Shown here one piece after another: positions 1 through 8,742 of a stretch of DNA of 46,972 nucleotides (within the stretch, counting starts at the first letter, position 1; each line of letters opens with the position of its first letter). A program made the position numbers and the translations under genes. The stretch covers positions 1 through 46,972 of the forward strand of contig NZ_CVSO01000065.1 in assembly GCF_001180105.1 (NCBI RefSeq). The letters are read 5' to 3'. The notes under the pieces were generated by a model that was not told the origin of the DNA, made no database searches, and saw nothing but the letters and a program-made list of their open reading frames with translations. This DNA comes from Candidatus Pelagibacter communis (lineage in GTDB: Bacteria > Pseudomonadota > Alphaproteobacteria > Pelagibacterales > Pelagibacteraceae).

Positions 1-2363
1 AAGCTTTGGTCGAAAGAAAGCTTGAAAGTGAAAATATTGATAAACAATCAATTGGCAGAGAGGCTTTTATTAAAAAAGTCTGGAATTGGAAAAAGGAGTA
101 TGGCGATATCATCATCAATCAGCTTAAAAAACTTGGATGTTCATGTGATTGGTCCAGGAATGCATTCACAATGGATAAAAATTTATCTGCATCAGTCATT
201 AAAGTTTTCATAGATCTCTATAACAAAGGTCTTATTTACAAATCTAAAAAATTAGTTAACTGGGATACTGTTTTAAAAACAGCTATATCTGATCTTGAGG
301 TTGATCAAAGAGAAGTAAATTCAAAACTTTATTATATCAATTATCAAATTGAAAATAGTTCAGAATTTTTAACTATTGCAACAACAAGACCAGAAACGAT
401 GCTAGGCGACACTGCAGTTGCCGTTAATCCTAAAGATGAAAGATACACTAATTTAGTAGGTAAAAATGTTGTTTTACCAATAACAGGTAGAAAAATAAAA
501 ATTATTCAAGATGATTATGCTGATCCAGAACAAGGATCTGGTGCAGTTAAAATTACTCCAGCACATGATTTTAATGACTATGATGTGGGTAAAAGAAATA
601 AATTAGAGATAATAAATATATTCACCGAGGATGGGAAGATAAATGAAAATGCACCTAGTGATTATGTTGGTTTAGATCGGTTTGAAGCAAGGAAAAAAAT
701 ATTAAATGATCTTGGCGATAAGCTTATCAAAGAAGAAAATATTAAGAATAAAGTTCCTTATGGAGATAGATCTAATTCTGTAATTGAACCCTATCTTACA
801 GAGCAATGGTTTGCAGATGCAAAAAAATTATCAGTAAAAGCAAAGAAAATTGTAAAGAATAAAAAAACAAAATTTTTTCCCCCTAATTGGTCAAAGACTT
901 ATTTTCAATGGATGAATAATATTGAGCCTTGGTGTATATCAAGACAACTTTGGTGGGGCCATCAAATACCAGCTTGGTATGGACCTGATAAAAAAATATT
1001 TGTTGCATCAAATTATAAAGAAGCAAAAAAACTAGCCAAAAAAAAATACAAGAAAGATGTAGAATTAATCAGAGATGAGGATGTTTTAGATACATGGTTC
1101 TCATCAGGGTTATGGGCTTTTGCAACTCTTGGGTGGCCTAAAAAAAACGAATACCTAAAAAAGTTTTATCCAACTTCAGTTTTGGTAACTGGTTTTGACA
1201 TTATATTTTTTTGGGTAGCCAGAATGATGATGTTTGGAATGGAGTTTTTAAATAAACAACCATTTAAAGAAATTTATGTTCATGCACTGGTAAGAGATGA
1301 GAAAGGACAAAAAATGTCTAAGTCAAAGGGTAACGTAATTGATCCTTTGATTTTGATAGATAAATATAGTGCAGATGCATTAAGATTTACTCTGCTATCA
1401 ATGGCATCACCTGGAAGAGATGTAAAATTGTCTGAAGATAGAGTTAAAGGTTATAGAAATTTTCTTAATAAACTGTGGAATGCAAACAACTTTCTATCCA
1501 TGAATAAGTGTGATTTTTCAAAGTCTAAAAAGGAGCCAAAAGTAAAATTAAATATAAATAAATGGATTATTTCAGAGTTAAACACAGTAACTAAGCTAAT
1601 TGAAAAGAATATAAATGATTATAGGTTTGATGAAGCAGCAAGAAACATTTATCAATTTGTTTGGCATTCATATTGTGATTGGTATGTAGAGCTATCTAAA
1701 ACCATTTTAAATTCTAAAGAAAAGTCATCAATTTCAGAGGTAAGACAGACTTTGAGCTATGTATTTAAACAAATTTTAATTCTTTTACATCCATTTATTC
1801 CATTTATTACAGAGGAATTATGGTTAAAAAATAAGCTAGATAAACCAAAAAATTATCTAATGTTTGCTAATTGGTCGAATAAAAAAGTAAATAAAGATAA
1901 ACAAATTAAGGAAGTAGAAAATATAATTAATTTAATTAGCCAACTTAGGGCATTTAAAAATGAATTAAATGTAAGTCCGGGATCTTTTGTAGATATGTCT
2001 ATTTCGACCCTATCTAAAAATGATCAGTCGTTTATCAAAAAAAATCAAACTGTTTTAAAAAAACTTGGTAGGATAAATAGCTTCCTAGATACCGATAAAG
2101 ATAAAGCATCAGCAAACTTAGTCATCAAAGGGGATATTTTTAAGATATATTTTGATCAATCAATAGATCTCTCTTTGATCAAAGAAAACCTTCTAAAAAG
2201 GCAGCAAAAATACCAAAGTGAGTTAGATGGTATATCGAAAAGACTTTCTAACAAAAGTTTTGTAGAAAGAGCGCCAAAAAATATTGTTGATCAGGAAAAA
2301 AATAACTATAGTAATTTAAAAAAAGATATTGATAAAATATCAATCACTATAAAAGGTTTATAA
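1..2363 (+). CDS. valS: Valyl-tRNA synthetase, 5'-truncated by window edge
   Basis: Class I aminoacyl-tRNA synthetase that charges tRNA-Val with valine in the cytoplasm. The reading frame is open from the first bases, so the true start and the N-terminal HIGH motif lie upstream; about 785 residues are visible and roughly 100 are missing. Visible landmarks are the CP1 editing-domain signature [10 protein letters not shown] (near nt 382-411), the [14 protein letters not shown] block (near nt 930), [10 protein letters not shown], the KMSKS loop (KMSKSKGN, nt 1311 onward) and a Lys/Glu-rich C-terminal coiled-coil arm. Its TAA stop shares one base with the ilvD ATG (TAATG), implying translational coupling. 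Identification is secure; only the N-terminus is unseen. Confidence 0.97.
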   Translation, partial: ALVERKLESENIDKQSIGREAFIKKVWNWKKEYGDIIINQLKKLGCSCDWSRNAFTMDKNLSASVIKVFIDLYNKGLIYKSKKLVNWDTVLKTAISDLEVDQREVNSKLYYINYQIENSSEFLTIATTRPETMLGDTAVAVNPKDERYTNLVGKNVVLPITGRKIKIIQDDYADPEQGSGAVKITPAHDFNDYDVGKRNKLEIINIFTEDGKINENAPSDYVGLDRFEARKKILNDLGDKLIKEENIKNKVPYGDRSNSVIEPYLTEQWFADAKKLSVKAKKIVKNKKTKFFPPNWSKTYFQWMNNIEPWCISRQLWWGHQIPAWYGPDKKIFVASNYKEAKKLAKKKYKKDVELIRDEDVLDTWFSSGLWAFATLGWPKKNEYLKKFYPTSVLVTGFDIIFFWVARMMMFGMEFLNKQPFKEIYVHALVRDEKGQKMSKSKGNVIDPLILIDKYSADALRFTLLSMASPGRDVKLSEDRVKGYRNFLNKLWNANNFLSMNKCDFSKSKKEPKVKLNINKWIISELNTVTKLIEKNINDYRFDEAARNIYQFVWHSYCDWYVELSKTILNSKEKSSISEVRQTLSYVFKQILILLHPFIPFITEELWLKNKLDKPKNYLMFANWSNKKVNKDKQIKEVENIINLISQLRAFKNELNVSPGSFVDMSISTLSKNDQSFIKKNQTVLKKLGRINSFLDTDKDKASANLVIKGDIFKIYFDQSIDLSLIKENLLKRQQKYQSELDGISKRLSNKSFVERAPKNIVDQEKNNYSNLKKDIDKISITIKGL

Positions 2364-4081
2364 TGAAGAAATTTAATAAGAAGAAATTACCTAGTAGGCA
2401 TACATCTTTAGGACCCGATAAGGCTCCTCAAAGATCTTTTTATTACGCAATGGATTTGACCGAAAAAGATGTAGCAAAACCTTTTGTAGGTGTTGTTTCA
2501 ACTTGGAATGAGGCAGCTCCTTGTAATATTGCTTTAATGAGACAGGCTCAATCGGTTAAAAAAGGAGTTCATCAAGCAGGCGGCACACCAAGAGAATTTT
2601 GTACAATTACGGTTACAGACGGAATAGCAATGGGTCATGAAGGAATGAAATCTTCGTTAATTTCACGAGATGTAATTGCAGACTCAACAGAATTAACTGT
2701 TAGAGGACATTGTTATGACGCTTTAGTTGGCGTTGCTGGATGTGATAAATCTTTACCAGGCTTAATGATGGCAATGGTAAGATTAAATGTACCAAGTGTC
2801 TTTATTTATGGTGGTTCAATATTACCGGGTAGATTTAACGGAAAAGATGTAACAGTTGTTGATGTATTTGAAGGAGTTGGAAAATTTTCTTCAGGAAAAA
2901 TGTCAGCACATGCATTGAGAAAACTAGAACTCAAGGCTTGCCCAAGTGCTGGAGCTTGTGGAGGACAATTTACAGCAAACACAATGGCATGTGTATCTGA
3001 AGCAATAGGATTAGCATTACCGTATTCGGCTGGAACACCAGCGCCATACACACAAAGAGATTCTTATGCTTTAAAAAGTGGTAAGGCAGTAATGAATTTA
3101 TTGGCAAAAAATATTAGACCAAGAGACATTGTTACAAAAAAATCTTTAGAAAATGCCGCAACAATTGTTGCTGCAACAGGTGGATCAACTAACGCTGCTT
3201 TACATTTACCTGCACTAGCTAATGAAGCAGGAATTAAATTTGATTTAATGGATGTAGCTAGGATATTTAAGAAAACACCTTACCTTGCAGACTTAAAACC
3301 TGGTGGAAAATATGTTGCAAAAGATATGTGGAAAGCAGGTGGAGTTCCAATGCTTTTAAAAACTTTATTAGATGGTGGTTATATACACGGAGATTGTATG
3401 ACAGTTACAGGTAAAACAATGAGACAAAATTTAAAAAACGTTAAGTTTAATAAAAATCAAAAAGTTATGAGAACACACAACCAACCATTGTCTCCTGATG
3501 GAGGTGTTGTTGGTTTAAAAGGAAATTTAGCACCCGATGGAGCAATTGTTAAAGTTGCTGGATTAAAGAAATTACAATTCACAGGTAAAGCAAGATGTTT
3601 CGATACTGAAGAAGCTGCTTATAAAGCAGTTAAAAATAAAAAATATAAAGACGGTGACATTATAATTATAAGATACGAAGGGCCAAAAGGTGGGCCAGGT
3701 ATGAGAGAAATGCTTCAAACAACGGGAGCAATTTACGGACAAGGAAAAGGTGAAAAAGTTGCACTTATAACTGATGGAAGATTTTCAGGTGCAACGAGAG
3801 GATTTTGTATAGGTCATGTAGGACCTGAAGCATCAGTTGGAGGACCAATAGCCTTACTTAAGAATGGAGACATCATAGATTTAGATGCTAAGAAGGGAAC
3901 TATTAATGTTCGTTTATCTAGAAAAGAATTAGCCAAAAGAAGAAAGAAATGGAAACCAAAGAAAATTAATTTTGGTAATGGAACACTTTGGAAGTATGCT
4001 CAAACAGTTGGTCCAGCTTATCTAGGTGCACCTACGCACCCTGGAGCAAAAGAAGAGGTTAGAACATACGCTGATATTTAA
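2363..4081 (+). CDS. ilvD: Dihydroxy-acid dehydratase
   Basis: Iron-sulfur dehydratase that converts 2,3-dihydroxy-isovalerate and -methylvalerate into the 2-keto acids preceding valine, leucine and isoleucine. At 572 residues it has the family's usual length. The three cluster-region cysteines are in recognisable contexts: C54 ([11 protein letters not shown]), C127 ([11 protein letters not shown]) and C199 ([14 protein letters not shown]). The C-terminal [19 protein letters not shown] block is also present. The start overlaps the valS stop by one base and the stop overlaps the next ATG by one base. Sitting behind valS it makes a valine-themed pair (supply and charging); that link is inference, and operon packing alone could explain it. 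Confidence 0.97.
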   Translation: MKKFNKKKLPSRHTSLGPDKAPQRSFYYAMDLTEKDVAKPFVGVVSTWNEAAPCNIALMRQAQSVKKGVHQAGGTPREFCTITVTDGIAMGHEGMKSSLISRDVIADSTELTVRGHCYDALVGVAGCDKSLPGLMMAMVRLNVPSVFIYGGSILPGRFNGKDVTVVDVFEGVGKFSSGKMSAHALRKLELKACPSAGACGGQFTANTMACVSEAIGLALPYSAGTPAPYTQRDSYALKSGKAVMNLLAKNIRPRDIVTKKSLENAATIVAATGGSTNAALHLPALANEAGIKFDLMDVARIFKKTPYLADLKPGGKYVAKDMWKAGGVPMLLKTLLDGGYIHGDCMTVTGKTMRQNLKNVKFNKNQKVMRTHNQPLSPDGGVVGLKGNLAPDGAIVKVAGLKKLQFTGKARCFDTEEAAYKAVKNKKYKDGDIIIIRYEGPKGGPGMREMLQTTGAIYGQGKGEKVALITDGRFSGATRGFCIGHVGPEASVGGPIALLKNGDIIDLDAKKGTINVRLSRKELAKRRKKWKPKKINFGNGTLWKYAQTVGPAYLGAPTHPGAKEEVRTYADI

Positions 4082-5283
4082 TGAAAATTAGACCAGTTAT
4101 TCTATGCGGAGGAGCAGGTACTAGACTGTGGCCTAAAAAATCTAAACATCAAGCAAAACAGTTCATAGATTTTGGCGGTTGGACATTAATTAACAAAACT
4201 TTTGAAAGAGTTAAAAGTAAAGTTTTTGACTATCCAATTATTAGCACTAATTCAAAATATCTTAGGGATGTAAAAAAGGCCTTAAAGAAAAGTAAAATTA
4301 AAAAATATAAGATTATTTTAGAACCAGCAAAAAAGAATACAGCTCCGGCAATTTTAGCATCAGCACTGATTAAAGATGTGCCATATAACCAGCCTTTAAT
4401 GTATTTTGCTGCAGATCATTTAATTGAAAAGCCAAACAAACTAATTACAGCGATAAATAAAAATAAGTCAAATTTAGACGAAAAAAATGTATTTATATTT
4501 GGAATAAAACCAACAAGCCCTTCTAGTGAGTATGGATATTTCATTACCAAGAAAAAAAAGAATATTAATAAAGTCACCAGATTTATTGAAAAACCAAAAG
4601 TATCGAAGGCAAAGCAAGTAATTAAACAAAAGGGATATTGGAATTCTGGGATGTTTTTTTTGAGAAAAGACTCAATTATTAATAATTTTAAAAAATATCA
4701 GCCTAATATTTTTCGAAACTGTAACAAAGCTGTAATAAAAGCTAAACATAAAAACAATGTGTATTATCTAAACAAACAATCATTTTCTAAAGCTACAGCA
4801 AAATCGTTTGATTACGCGATACTAGAGAAAACTAAAAATATCAATGCAATCAAACTTGATATTCCATGGTCGGATTTAGGTAGTTGGAAAGAAATCTGTA
4901 AAATGTATGGAAAGAACAAAAATAAATACTTTAAAAAGAAAAATGTATTTTATAGACCATGGGGCAGGTATACAAACTTATTTAGTGGTAAGGAATTTTT
5001 AATAAAAGAATTGTATGTAAAACCTAAAGGCATTTTAAGTCTTCAAAAACATTTCCATAGAGCAGAACACTGGGTAGTTACTCATGGAATTCCAAGAATT
5101 ACATTAAATAAAAGTAAATTCTTAAAGAAACCTGGTGAAACTATTTATATTCCATTAGGAGCTGTTCATAGAATTGAAAATCCATTTAAAAAACCGGTAA
5201 AAATTATAGAAGCACAAATAGGCTCAATACTTAAAGAAACAGATATTGTTAGATATCAAGACATTTATGGCCGTGTTAAATAA
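4081..5283 (+). CDS. manC: Mannose-1-phosphate guanylyltransferase (ManC/AlgA type)
   Basis: Predicted to make GDP-mannose from mannose-1-phosphate and GTP for surface polysaccharides or glycoconjugates. The N-terminal nucleotidyltransferase domain shows GGAGTRLWP (residues 10-18), a FIEKP block near 168 and WNSGMFFL near 190. The C-terminal third is a cupin: RPWGRYTNL, then LSLQKHFHRAEHWVV and PLGAVHRIENP, as in the mannose-6-phosphate isomerase part of bifunctional ManC/AlgA. At 400 residues it is shorter than the usual roughly 470, so the isomerase activity is uncertain. The start overlaps the ilvD stop by one base. No other polysaccharide genes are adjacent. Confidence 0.88.
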   Translation: MKIRPVILCGGAGTRLWPKKSKHQAKQFIDFGGWTLINKTFERVKSKVFDYPIISTNSKYLRDVKKALKKSKIKKYKIILEPAKKNTAPAILASALIKDVPYNQPLMYFAADHLIEKPNKLITAINKNKSNLDEKNVFIFGIKPTSPSSEYGYFITKKKKNINKVTRFIEKPKVSKAKQVIKQKGYWNSGMFFLRKDSIINNFKKYQPNIFRNCNKAVIKAKHKNNVYYLNKQSFSKATAKSFDYAILEKTKNINAIKLDIPWSDLGSWKEICKMYGKNKNKYFKKKNVFYRPWGRYTNLFSGKEFLIKELYVKPKGILSLQKHFHRAEHWVVTHGIPRITLNKSKFLKKPGETIYIPLGAVHRIENPFKKPVKIIEAQIGSILKETDIVRYQDIYGRVK

Positions 5284-5296
5284 TTAACACGACCAT
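5267..5296. terminator. Hairpin between convergent genes, probable bidirectional terminator
   Basis: ATGGCCGTGTTAA (5267-5279) and TTAACACGACCAT (5284-5296) form a 13-bp stem with one mismatch around a 4-base loop. The left arm is the last codons of manC and the loop contains its TAA stop. The plus side is followed by A/T-rich sequence, and the minus-strand gene ends at 5309. The position between two converging genes suggests a two-way transcription stop; the absence of a long T-run keeps this short of certain. Confidence 0.6.
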
Positions 5297-5308
5297 AAAA
5301 ATATATAT

Positions 5309-6277
5309 TTAAAACCAATTATTTGGAATTATCACGTAATGAATTGCAAGAACTATACCTACTGAAACGGTTAAGCCAAATACCATTTTAAGAAAATCTT
5401 TTCCAATTAATGGAAAGACATATCCTAATTTATAGTCCCTATTCATTGTAGCGATTGCAAGCTCTCGACCACATAATAAACCAACAAAGACCCATGTTGT
5501 CGACATTGGAAGGTCGTTAAGTTCTTTAAAGTAAAATAAGACTGCAGCATATATAACGTTAATTATTGTTGCTGATCGAGCGTATCTAGTACCAGTTTTT
5601 TCTAAAACTACTGTTTGAATACGTCCACCTTGAATATAAAAGATGTAAAATAACAATATCGTGAAATAAGCCATCACAATAATTAATAACTCAATACTTA
5701 ATTGTCTTGGCAAATACACAGCTATATTAGCTACATCATGTGATAACCAGACCCACCATAACCAGCCTGATGTTACCCATACAGAATTTCTCCAAAAAGA
5801 AATCCAAAAATCGCCTTTTACTTCGTCAAATTTTTCGTTAATAAATCTGGAAACCACTATCCAACAAACATAAGCAACCATTGCTGCTAATCCATAACCC
5901 ACAACACTTTTCATGAGCATTTTCTCCAAAACTACTGTCGAAGCAAAAGCTGAAAGCACTAAAAAAGTTGTTGATACAGGAATTCCTACTCTTGTAAGAA
6001 CTAAAAGTATTGCTGGTGCAACAGCATGATACCATTGAATTTCCTGATAAGGAATTCGAGTTAGCCTTCCATAAGATATGTCTCCATTGTAGCTATACCA
6101 ACCCCATGCTAAAGCAAGTATCATTACAAAAGATGCTGCAGAAGCTAAAACATACCATTTAAACCATTTCTGTTTAGATGCTATGAAAGTTCCTAATGTT
6201 TGAATTGAGTCGTTTCCTATTACACTATATCCAGCAAGGCCAAAGCCAATTACTGTATAAATCAAAGTCATTTCCAT
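5309..6277 (-). CDS. Polytopic membrane protein, distantly PiT (phosphate permease)-like
   Basis: An inner-membrane protein of 322 residues with about eight hydrophobic spans. I do not recognise a named family. However, GNDSIQTLGTF near residue 21, GIPVSTTFLVLSAF near 117 and DLPMSTTWVFVGLL near 255 resemble the GANDxxNAxGT and PVSTTH signatures that repeat in PiT/Pho-4 inorganic phosphate transporters. Transport of phosphate or another anion is therefore a guess from motif similarity. The start is supported by a good Shine-Dalgarno (GGGAG at 6288-6284, six bases from the ATG), unusual here because most genes lack one. It lies downstream of the zinc locus but is separated from it by about 163 bases and probably has its own promoter. 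Confidence 0.75.
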   Translation of the reverse strand: MEMTLIYTVIGFGLAGYSVIGNDSIQTLGTFIASKQKWFKWYVLASAASFVMILALAWGWYSYNGDISYGRLTRIPYQEIQWYHAVAPAILLVLTRVGIPVSTTFLVLSAFASTVVLEKMLMKSVVGYGLAAMVAYVCWIVVSRFINEKFDEVKGDFWISFWRNSVWVTSGWLWWVWLSHDVANIAVYLPRQLSIELLIIVMAYFTILLFYIFYIQGGRIQTVVLEKTGTRYARSATIINVIYAAVLFYFKELNDLPMSTTWVFVGLLCGRELAIATMNRDYKLGYVFPLIGKDFLKMVFGLTVSVGIVLAIHYVIIPNNWF

Positions 6278-6351
6278 TTTTTTCTCCCTTTATATTATTG
6301 TTTTCGGTTCCATCGATTCATGACTTGAGTATTGTTTAAACTATGAAATTT

Positions 6352-6369
6352 TTTTTACTATAGTGAAAA
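6352..6369. promoter_or_regulatory. 18-bp near-perfect palindrome, candidate operator
   Basis: TTTTTACTATAGTGAAAA pairs with itself at eight of nine positions with no loop, so it looks like a dimeric-repressor site rather than an RNA hairpin. It sits about 75 bases upstream of the PiT-like start (6277). It also contains TATAGT on the minus strand, usable as a -10 element. No -35 at good spacing is visible. The regulator is unknown, and AT-rich sequence yields such palindromes by chance fairly often. Confidence 0.3.
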
Positions 6370-6408
6370 TTTATTTGTTTGAGAATCAATACGGGGATTG
6401 GTCTTTCA

Positions 6409-6432
6409 TAGACTATCTATAATAGATGTCTA
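6409..6432. other. Stem-loop downstream of the zur-linked membrane gene
   Basis: TAGAC, a bulged T, ATCTA, loop TAA, then TAGAT and GTCTA give a 10-bp stem with one bulge, starting eight bases past the stop of the 73-residue gene on the minus strand. Position suggests transcript-end processing or termination of the znuCB-zur operon. No T-run follows on the minus strand, so a canonical intrinsic terminator is not supported. The rest of 6278-6440 shows no gene. Confidence 0.35.
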
Positions 6433-6440
6433 GAAAATCT

Positions 6441-6662
6441 TTAAAATACAACTGAATAAATGCCAACTAAAAATAGTGGTATTTGTAAGCCGAAATTTGT
6501 CATTATAGCTTTGTCTTTCGCTAAAAATCCAGCGACTGTCCATCCAACAACTCCTAATCCATGAAAATATATATTAAGTGGATATATATTTAGATTAGTT
6601 AAAAGAATGCCAACTAAAACTAGAAATGTGCTTATCCATTTAAGGTATTTTTTTACAAACAT
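6441..6662 (-). CDS. Small membrane protein in the zur operon
   Basis: A 73-residue protein of unknown function with two to three hydrophobic spans (about residues 8-25, 30-47 and 53-72), positively charged at the N-terminus (MFVKKYLKWIS). I chose the ATG at 6662 because GGAGG (6672-6668) lies five bases upstream. The ATG four codons earlier, at 6674, actually overlaps that Shine-Dalgarno and has none of its own. It follows zur on the same strand after about 50 bases, so it is probably co-transcribed with znuC-znuB-zur. A role in metal transport is only guilt by association. It could be a general small membrane protein that happens to share the transcript. Confidence 0.72.
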   Translation of the reverse strand: MFVKKYLKWISTFLVLVGILLTNLNIYPLNIYFHGLGVVGWTVAGFLAKDKAIMTNFGLQIPLFLVGIYSVVF

Positions 6663-6713
6663 ATTTTCCTCCATAATTTGTAATATATAGATTTTTTGAT
6701 TATTTCTTAATAT

Positions 6714-7106
6714 TTACTTACACTTTTTGCACAGACCAAAAAATTCAAGATTATATTTTTTGTATTTCATGCCTATTTTATCTGCAAAACTACTTAAGTA
6801 TTTTGATATTTTTGAATTATCAATTTCTGTTACTTCCTCACAGCTTTCGCAGATTGAAAATGCTGCAGCTTTTGAAACTTTACAATTTGAATTTTGACAG
6901 GCAACGAAAGCATTTTTGCTTTCAATTTTATGTATTTTTCCCATATCCACTAATTTATCTAAAGCTCTGTAGACTTGAGGAGGGGCGTTAATACCTTTTC
7001 TCTTAACATTCGATAATATTGAGTATGCTTTTAATGGTTCTGTAGACTTTTCAATAATATCTAAAACAATTTTTTGATTTTTTGTTAAGTTTTGCTGTCT
7101 TTGCAT
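6714..7106 (-). CDS. zur: Zinc-uptake regulator, Fur family
   Basis: Zinc-responsive repressor of 130 residues. A winged-helix DNA-binding half (about 1-65: LTKNQKIVLDIIEK, APPQVYRALDKLV) precedes a dimerisation half with two CxxC pairs, C86/C89 and C126/C129, which form the structural zinc site of Fur proteins. The assignment to Zur rather than Fur rests on its place in the znu cluster and the similarity of HKIESKNAFVAC to Zur sequences. The protein has a single histidine (H59). The HxxH-type sensing ligands usual in relatives are missing, and C70 and C75 are the nearest candidates. It follows znuB by 22 bases, so it probably autoregulates through the znuA/znuC spacer. Confidence 0.9.
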   Translation of the reverse strand: MQRQQNLTKNQKIVLDIIEKSTEPLKAYSILSNVKRKGINAPPQVYRALDKLVDMGKIHKIESKNAFVACQNSNCKVSKAAAFSICESCEEVTEIDNSKISKYLSSFADKIGMKYKKYNLEFFGLCKKCK

Positions 7107-7128
7107 AATTTATTTTATCATTTACCCA

Positions 7129-7932
7129 TTAGTTTTTCAATTTGATCGATTGTTTTATTTTAAGTAGAGAAAGTATAAATAGAAATAAAGAAGCAGCAAT
7201 TATAGAAGGTCCTGAGGCTGTATTAAATTCTAAAGATGTAAACAGTCCTATAATAACAGATAACAAGCCACCAATTACAGAAAAAAGAATCATTTGTTGT
7301 GGACTATTTGAAATATTTCTCGCCATTGCCGCTGGTATGATAAGCATTCCGGTTATTAATAATAATCCAACCATCTTAATTGAAATAGCAATTATTGCGG
7401 CCATTAAAATTGTAAATATTGCTTTGGCCTTATCTGGATCCAACCCTTCGGCTTCAGCTAGTTCATAATTTACAGTAGATGCAAATAAAGATTTCCAAAT
7501 ATATTTAAGCACAAGCAGTATTATTGCTCCACCTATCCATATAATTATTATATCATTAACATTTACCGCTAGGATGTCCCCAAATAGCAAACCCATGATA
7601 TCAAACCTAATAAAGGATAAAAATCCAATGACAACTAATCCAACTGCTAGAGATGAGTGAGCAAGAAGTCCTAGTAAGGCATCACCTGGCAGATTAGTTC
7701 TTTTTTGAAGGTTAATTAAAATAAGAGCTATTAAAGCTGAGATTATAAAGACGGATAATGCAATGTTAAACTCTAAAGAGTAAGCAAGTGTTACACCAAG
7801 TAAAGCTGAATGAGCTAATGTATCACCAAAATAAGATAATCTCCTCCATACTACAAAACATCCCAAAGGACCGGTTACCAAAGCAACTCCAATTCCAGCT
7901 AATAAGGCTCTTATAAAAAAATCATCAAGCAT
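7129..7932 (-). CDS. znuB: Zinc ABC transporter, permease subunit
   Basis: Inner-membrane permease of the ABC-3 (metal) family, 267 residues with seven to eight membrane spans. It starts with MLDDFFIRALLAGIGVALVT and keeps the family blocks GPLGCFVVWRRLSYFGDTLAHSAL near 22-45 and LLITGMLIIPAAMAR near 190-205. It forms the channel through which ZnuA-delivered zinc crosses, powered by ZnuC. The start follows the znuC stop with no spacer base, so the two are transcribed and probably translated together. A manganese or iron specificity cannot be excluded from the permease alone; the Zur context favours zinc. Confidence 0.93.
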   Translation of the reverse strand: MLDDFFIRALLAGIGVALVTGPLGCFVVWRRLSYFGDTLAHSALLGVTLAYSLEFNIALSVFIISALIALILINLQKRTNLPGDALLGLLAHSSLAVGLVVIGFLSFIRFDIMGLLFGDILAVNVNDIIIIWIGGAIILLVLKYIWKSLFASTVNYELAEAEGLDPDKAKAIFTILMAAIIAISIKMVGLLLITGMLIIPAAMARNISNSPQQMILFSVIGGLLSVIIGLFTSLEFNTASGPSIIAASLFLFILSLLKIKQSIKLKN

Positions 7933-8679
7933 TTAATTCTTTTTAATTTTTCCTTCACTTGTGTGAATATGATCATGTTTATGTTCGTAAATAGAAAGTG
8001 TTTGTGATGCCTGCTCTCCAAACAAAGCTTTGTATTCCATATTTTTTGCTACATCAATTGGGGATCCTGAACAACAAACATGACCATTTAAACAAACAAC
8101 ATGATCGGTAGCACTCATTACTGTATGTAGATCATGCGAAATTAATAAGATACCGCAATTTAAATCTTCTGAAATTTTTTTGATTAGTTCGTATAATGCA
8201 ATCTCACCAGTGAAATCAACTCCTTGAACAGGTTCATCTAATACTAATAACTCTGGTTTTTTTGATATTGCTCTTGCTAATAAAACTCTTTGAAATTCTC
8301 CTCCAGATAAATCTCCCAAATTCTTATCCTTAAGGTGAGTTACACCTGTTAATGACAATGCTTCACTAATAGTCCTATCATCAAGGTGATCTGTAAGTAA
8401 CATAAAGTCTTTAACTCTTAGAGGTAATGTCCAATCTATTGAAATCTTTTGTGGAACGTATCCTATCTTATTGGTGTATTTTTCAACTTCACCCTCAATC
8501 TTTTTATAAATTCCTAGCGCAATTTTTGCAGTAGTACTTTTTCCAGATCCATTCGGGCCAATCAGAGTAACAATTTTACCTTTTTCAACTTGTAAAGATA
8601 CTCCTTGAACTAACCATTTTTCATTAAAACGAAAACCAGCGTCCTTTAATTTTACCAATATTTTATTTTCAAAACTCAT
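7933..8679 (-). CDS. znuC: Zinc ABC transporter, ATP-binding subunit
   Basis: ATPase of the zinc importer, 248 residues. Walker A is GPNGSGKSTT (41-50), the ABC signature is LSGGEFQRVLLAR near 124-136, and Walker B is LLVLDEPVQGVD, followed by the switch histidine in LLISHDLH. The C-terminal tail is rich in His and Asp (HKHDHIHTSEGK), which may bind metal ions; such tails occur in zinc transporters. It is the first gene of the leftward operon and is read from the spacer it shares with znuA, so it should fall under the same Zur control. Confidence 0.95.
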   Translation of the reverse strand: MSFENKILVKLKDAGFRFNEKWLVQGVSLQVEKGKIVTLIGPNGSGKSTTAKIALGIYKKIEGEVEKYTNKIGYVPQKISIDWTLPLRVKDFMLLTDHLDDRTISEALSLTGVTHLKDKNLGDLSGGEFQRVLLARAISKKPELLVLDEPVQGVDFTGEIALYELIKKISEDLNCGILLISHDLHTVMSATDHVVCLNGHVCCSGSPIDVAKNMEYKALFGEQASQTLSIYEHKHDHIHTSEGKIKKN

Positions 8680-8700
8680 TTTAGTTCTTGACTTAATAAT

Positions 8701-8713
8701 GTTATATTATTAC
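8701..8713. promoter_or_regulatory. Zur-box-like operator 1
   Basis: GTTATATTATTAC differs by one base from the perfect palindrome 18 bp to its right. It lies in the 63-bp divergent spacer between znuC (start 8679) and znuA (start 8743). It matches the general form of known Zur sites (GTTATANTATAAC core). A TTGACT hexamer at 8688-8693 could be a rightward -35, which would put this site inside the znuA promoter. Confidence 0.7.
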
Positions 8714-8718
8714 ATAGT

Positions 8719-8731
8719 GTTATATTATAAC
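8719..8731. promoter_or_regulatory. Zur-box operator 2 (perfect palindrome)
   Basis: GTTATATTATAAC is a perfect 13-base palindrome, starting 18 bases after operator 1 and ending 11 bases before the znuA ATG. It closely resembles the Zur consensus core of gammaproteobacteria. Zur bound here would block both znuA and the znuC-znuB-zur operon. The 18-bp offset of the two copies is near two helical turns, compatible with adjacent dimers on similar faces. Confidence 0.8.
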
Positions 8732-8742
8732 AATATAAAAAT

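Noticed and set aside
2806..3051. Antisense open frame inside ilvD
   Set aside because: It is fully contained in a strongly conserved gene on the other strand, with no recognisable protein features; a coding shadow.
6298..6325. Short open frame MNRWNRKQ on the minus strand ahead of the PiT-like gene as a leader peptide
   Set aside because: Eight codons, no ribosome-binding site and no amino-acid bias that would suggest attenuation.
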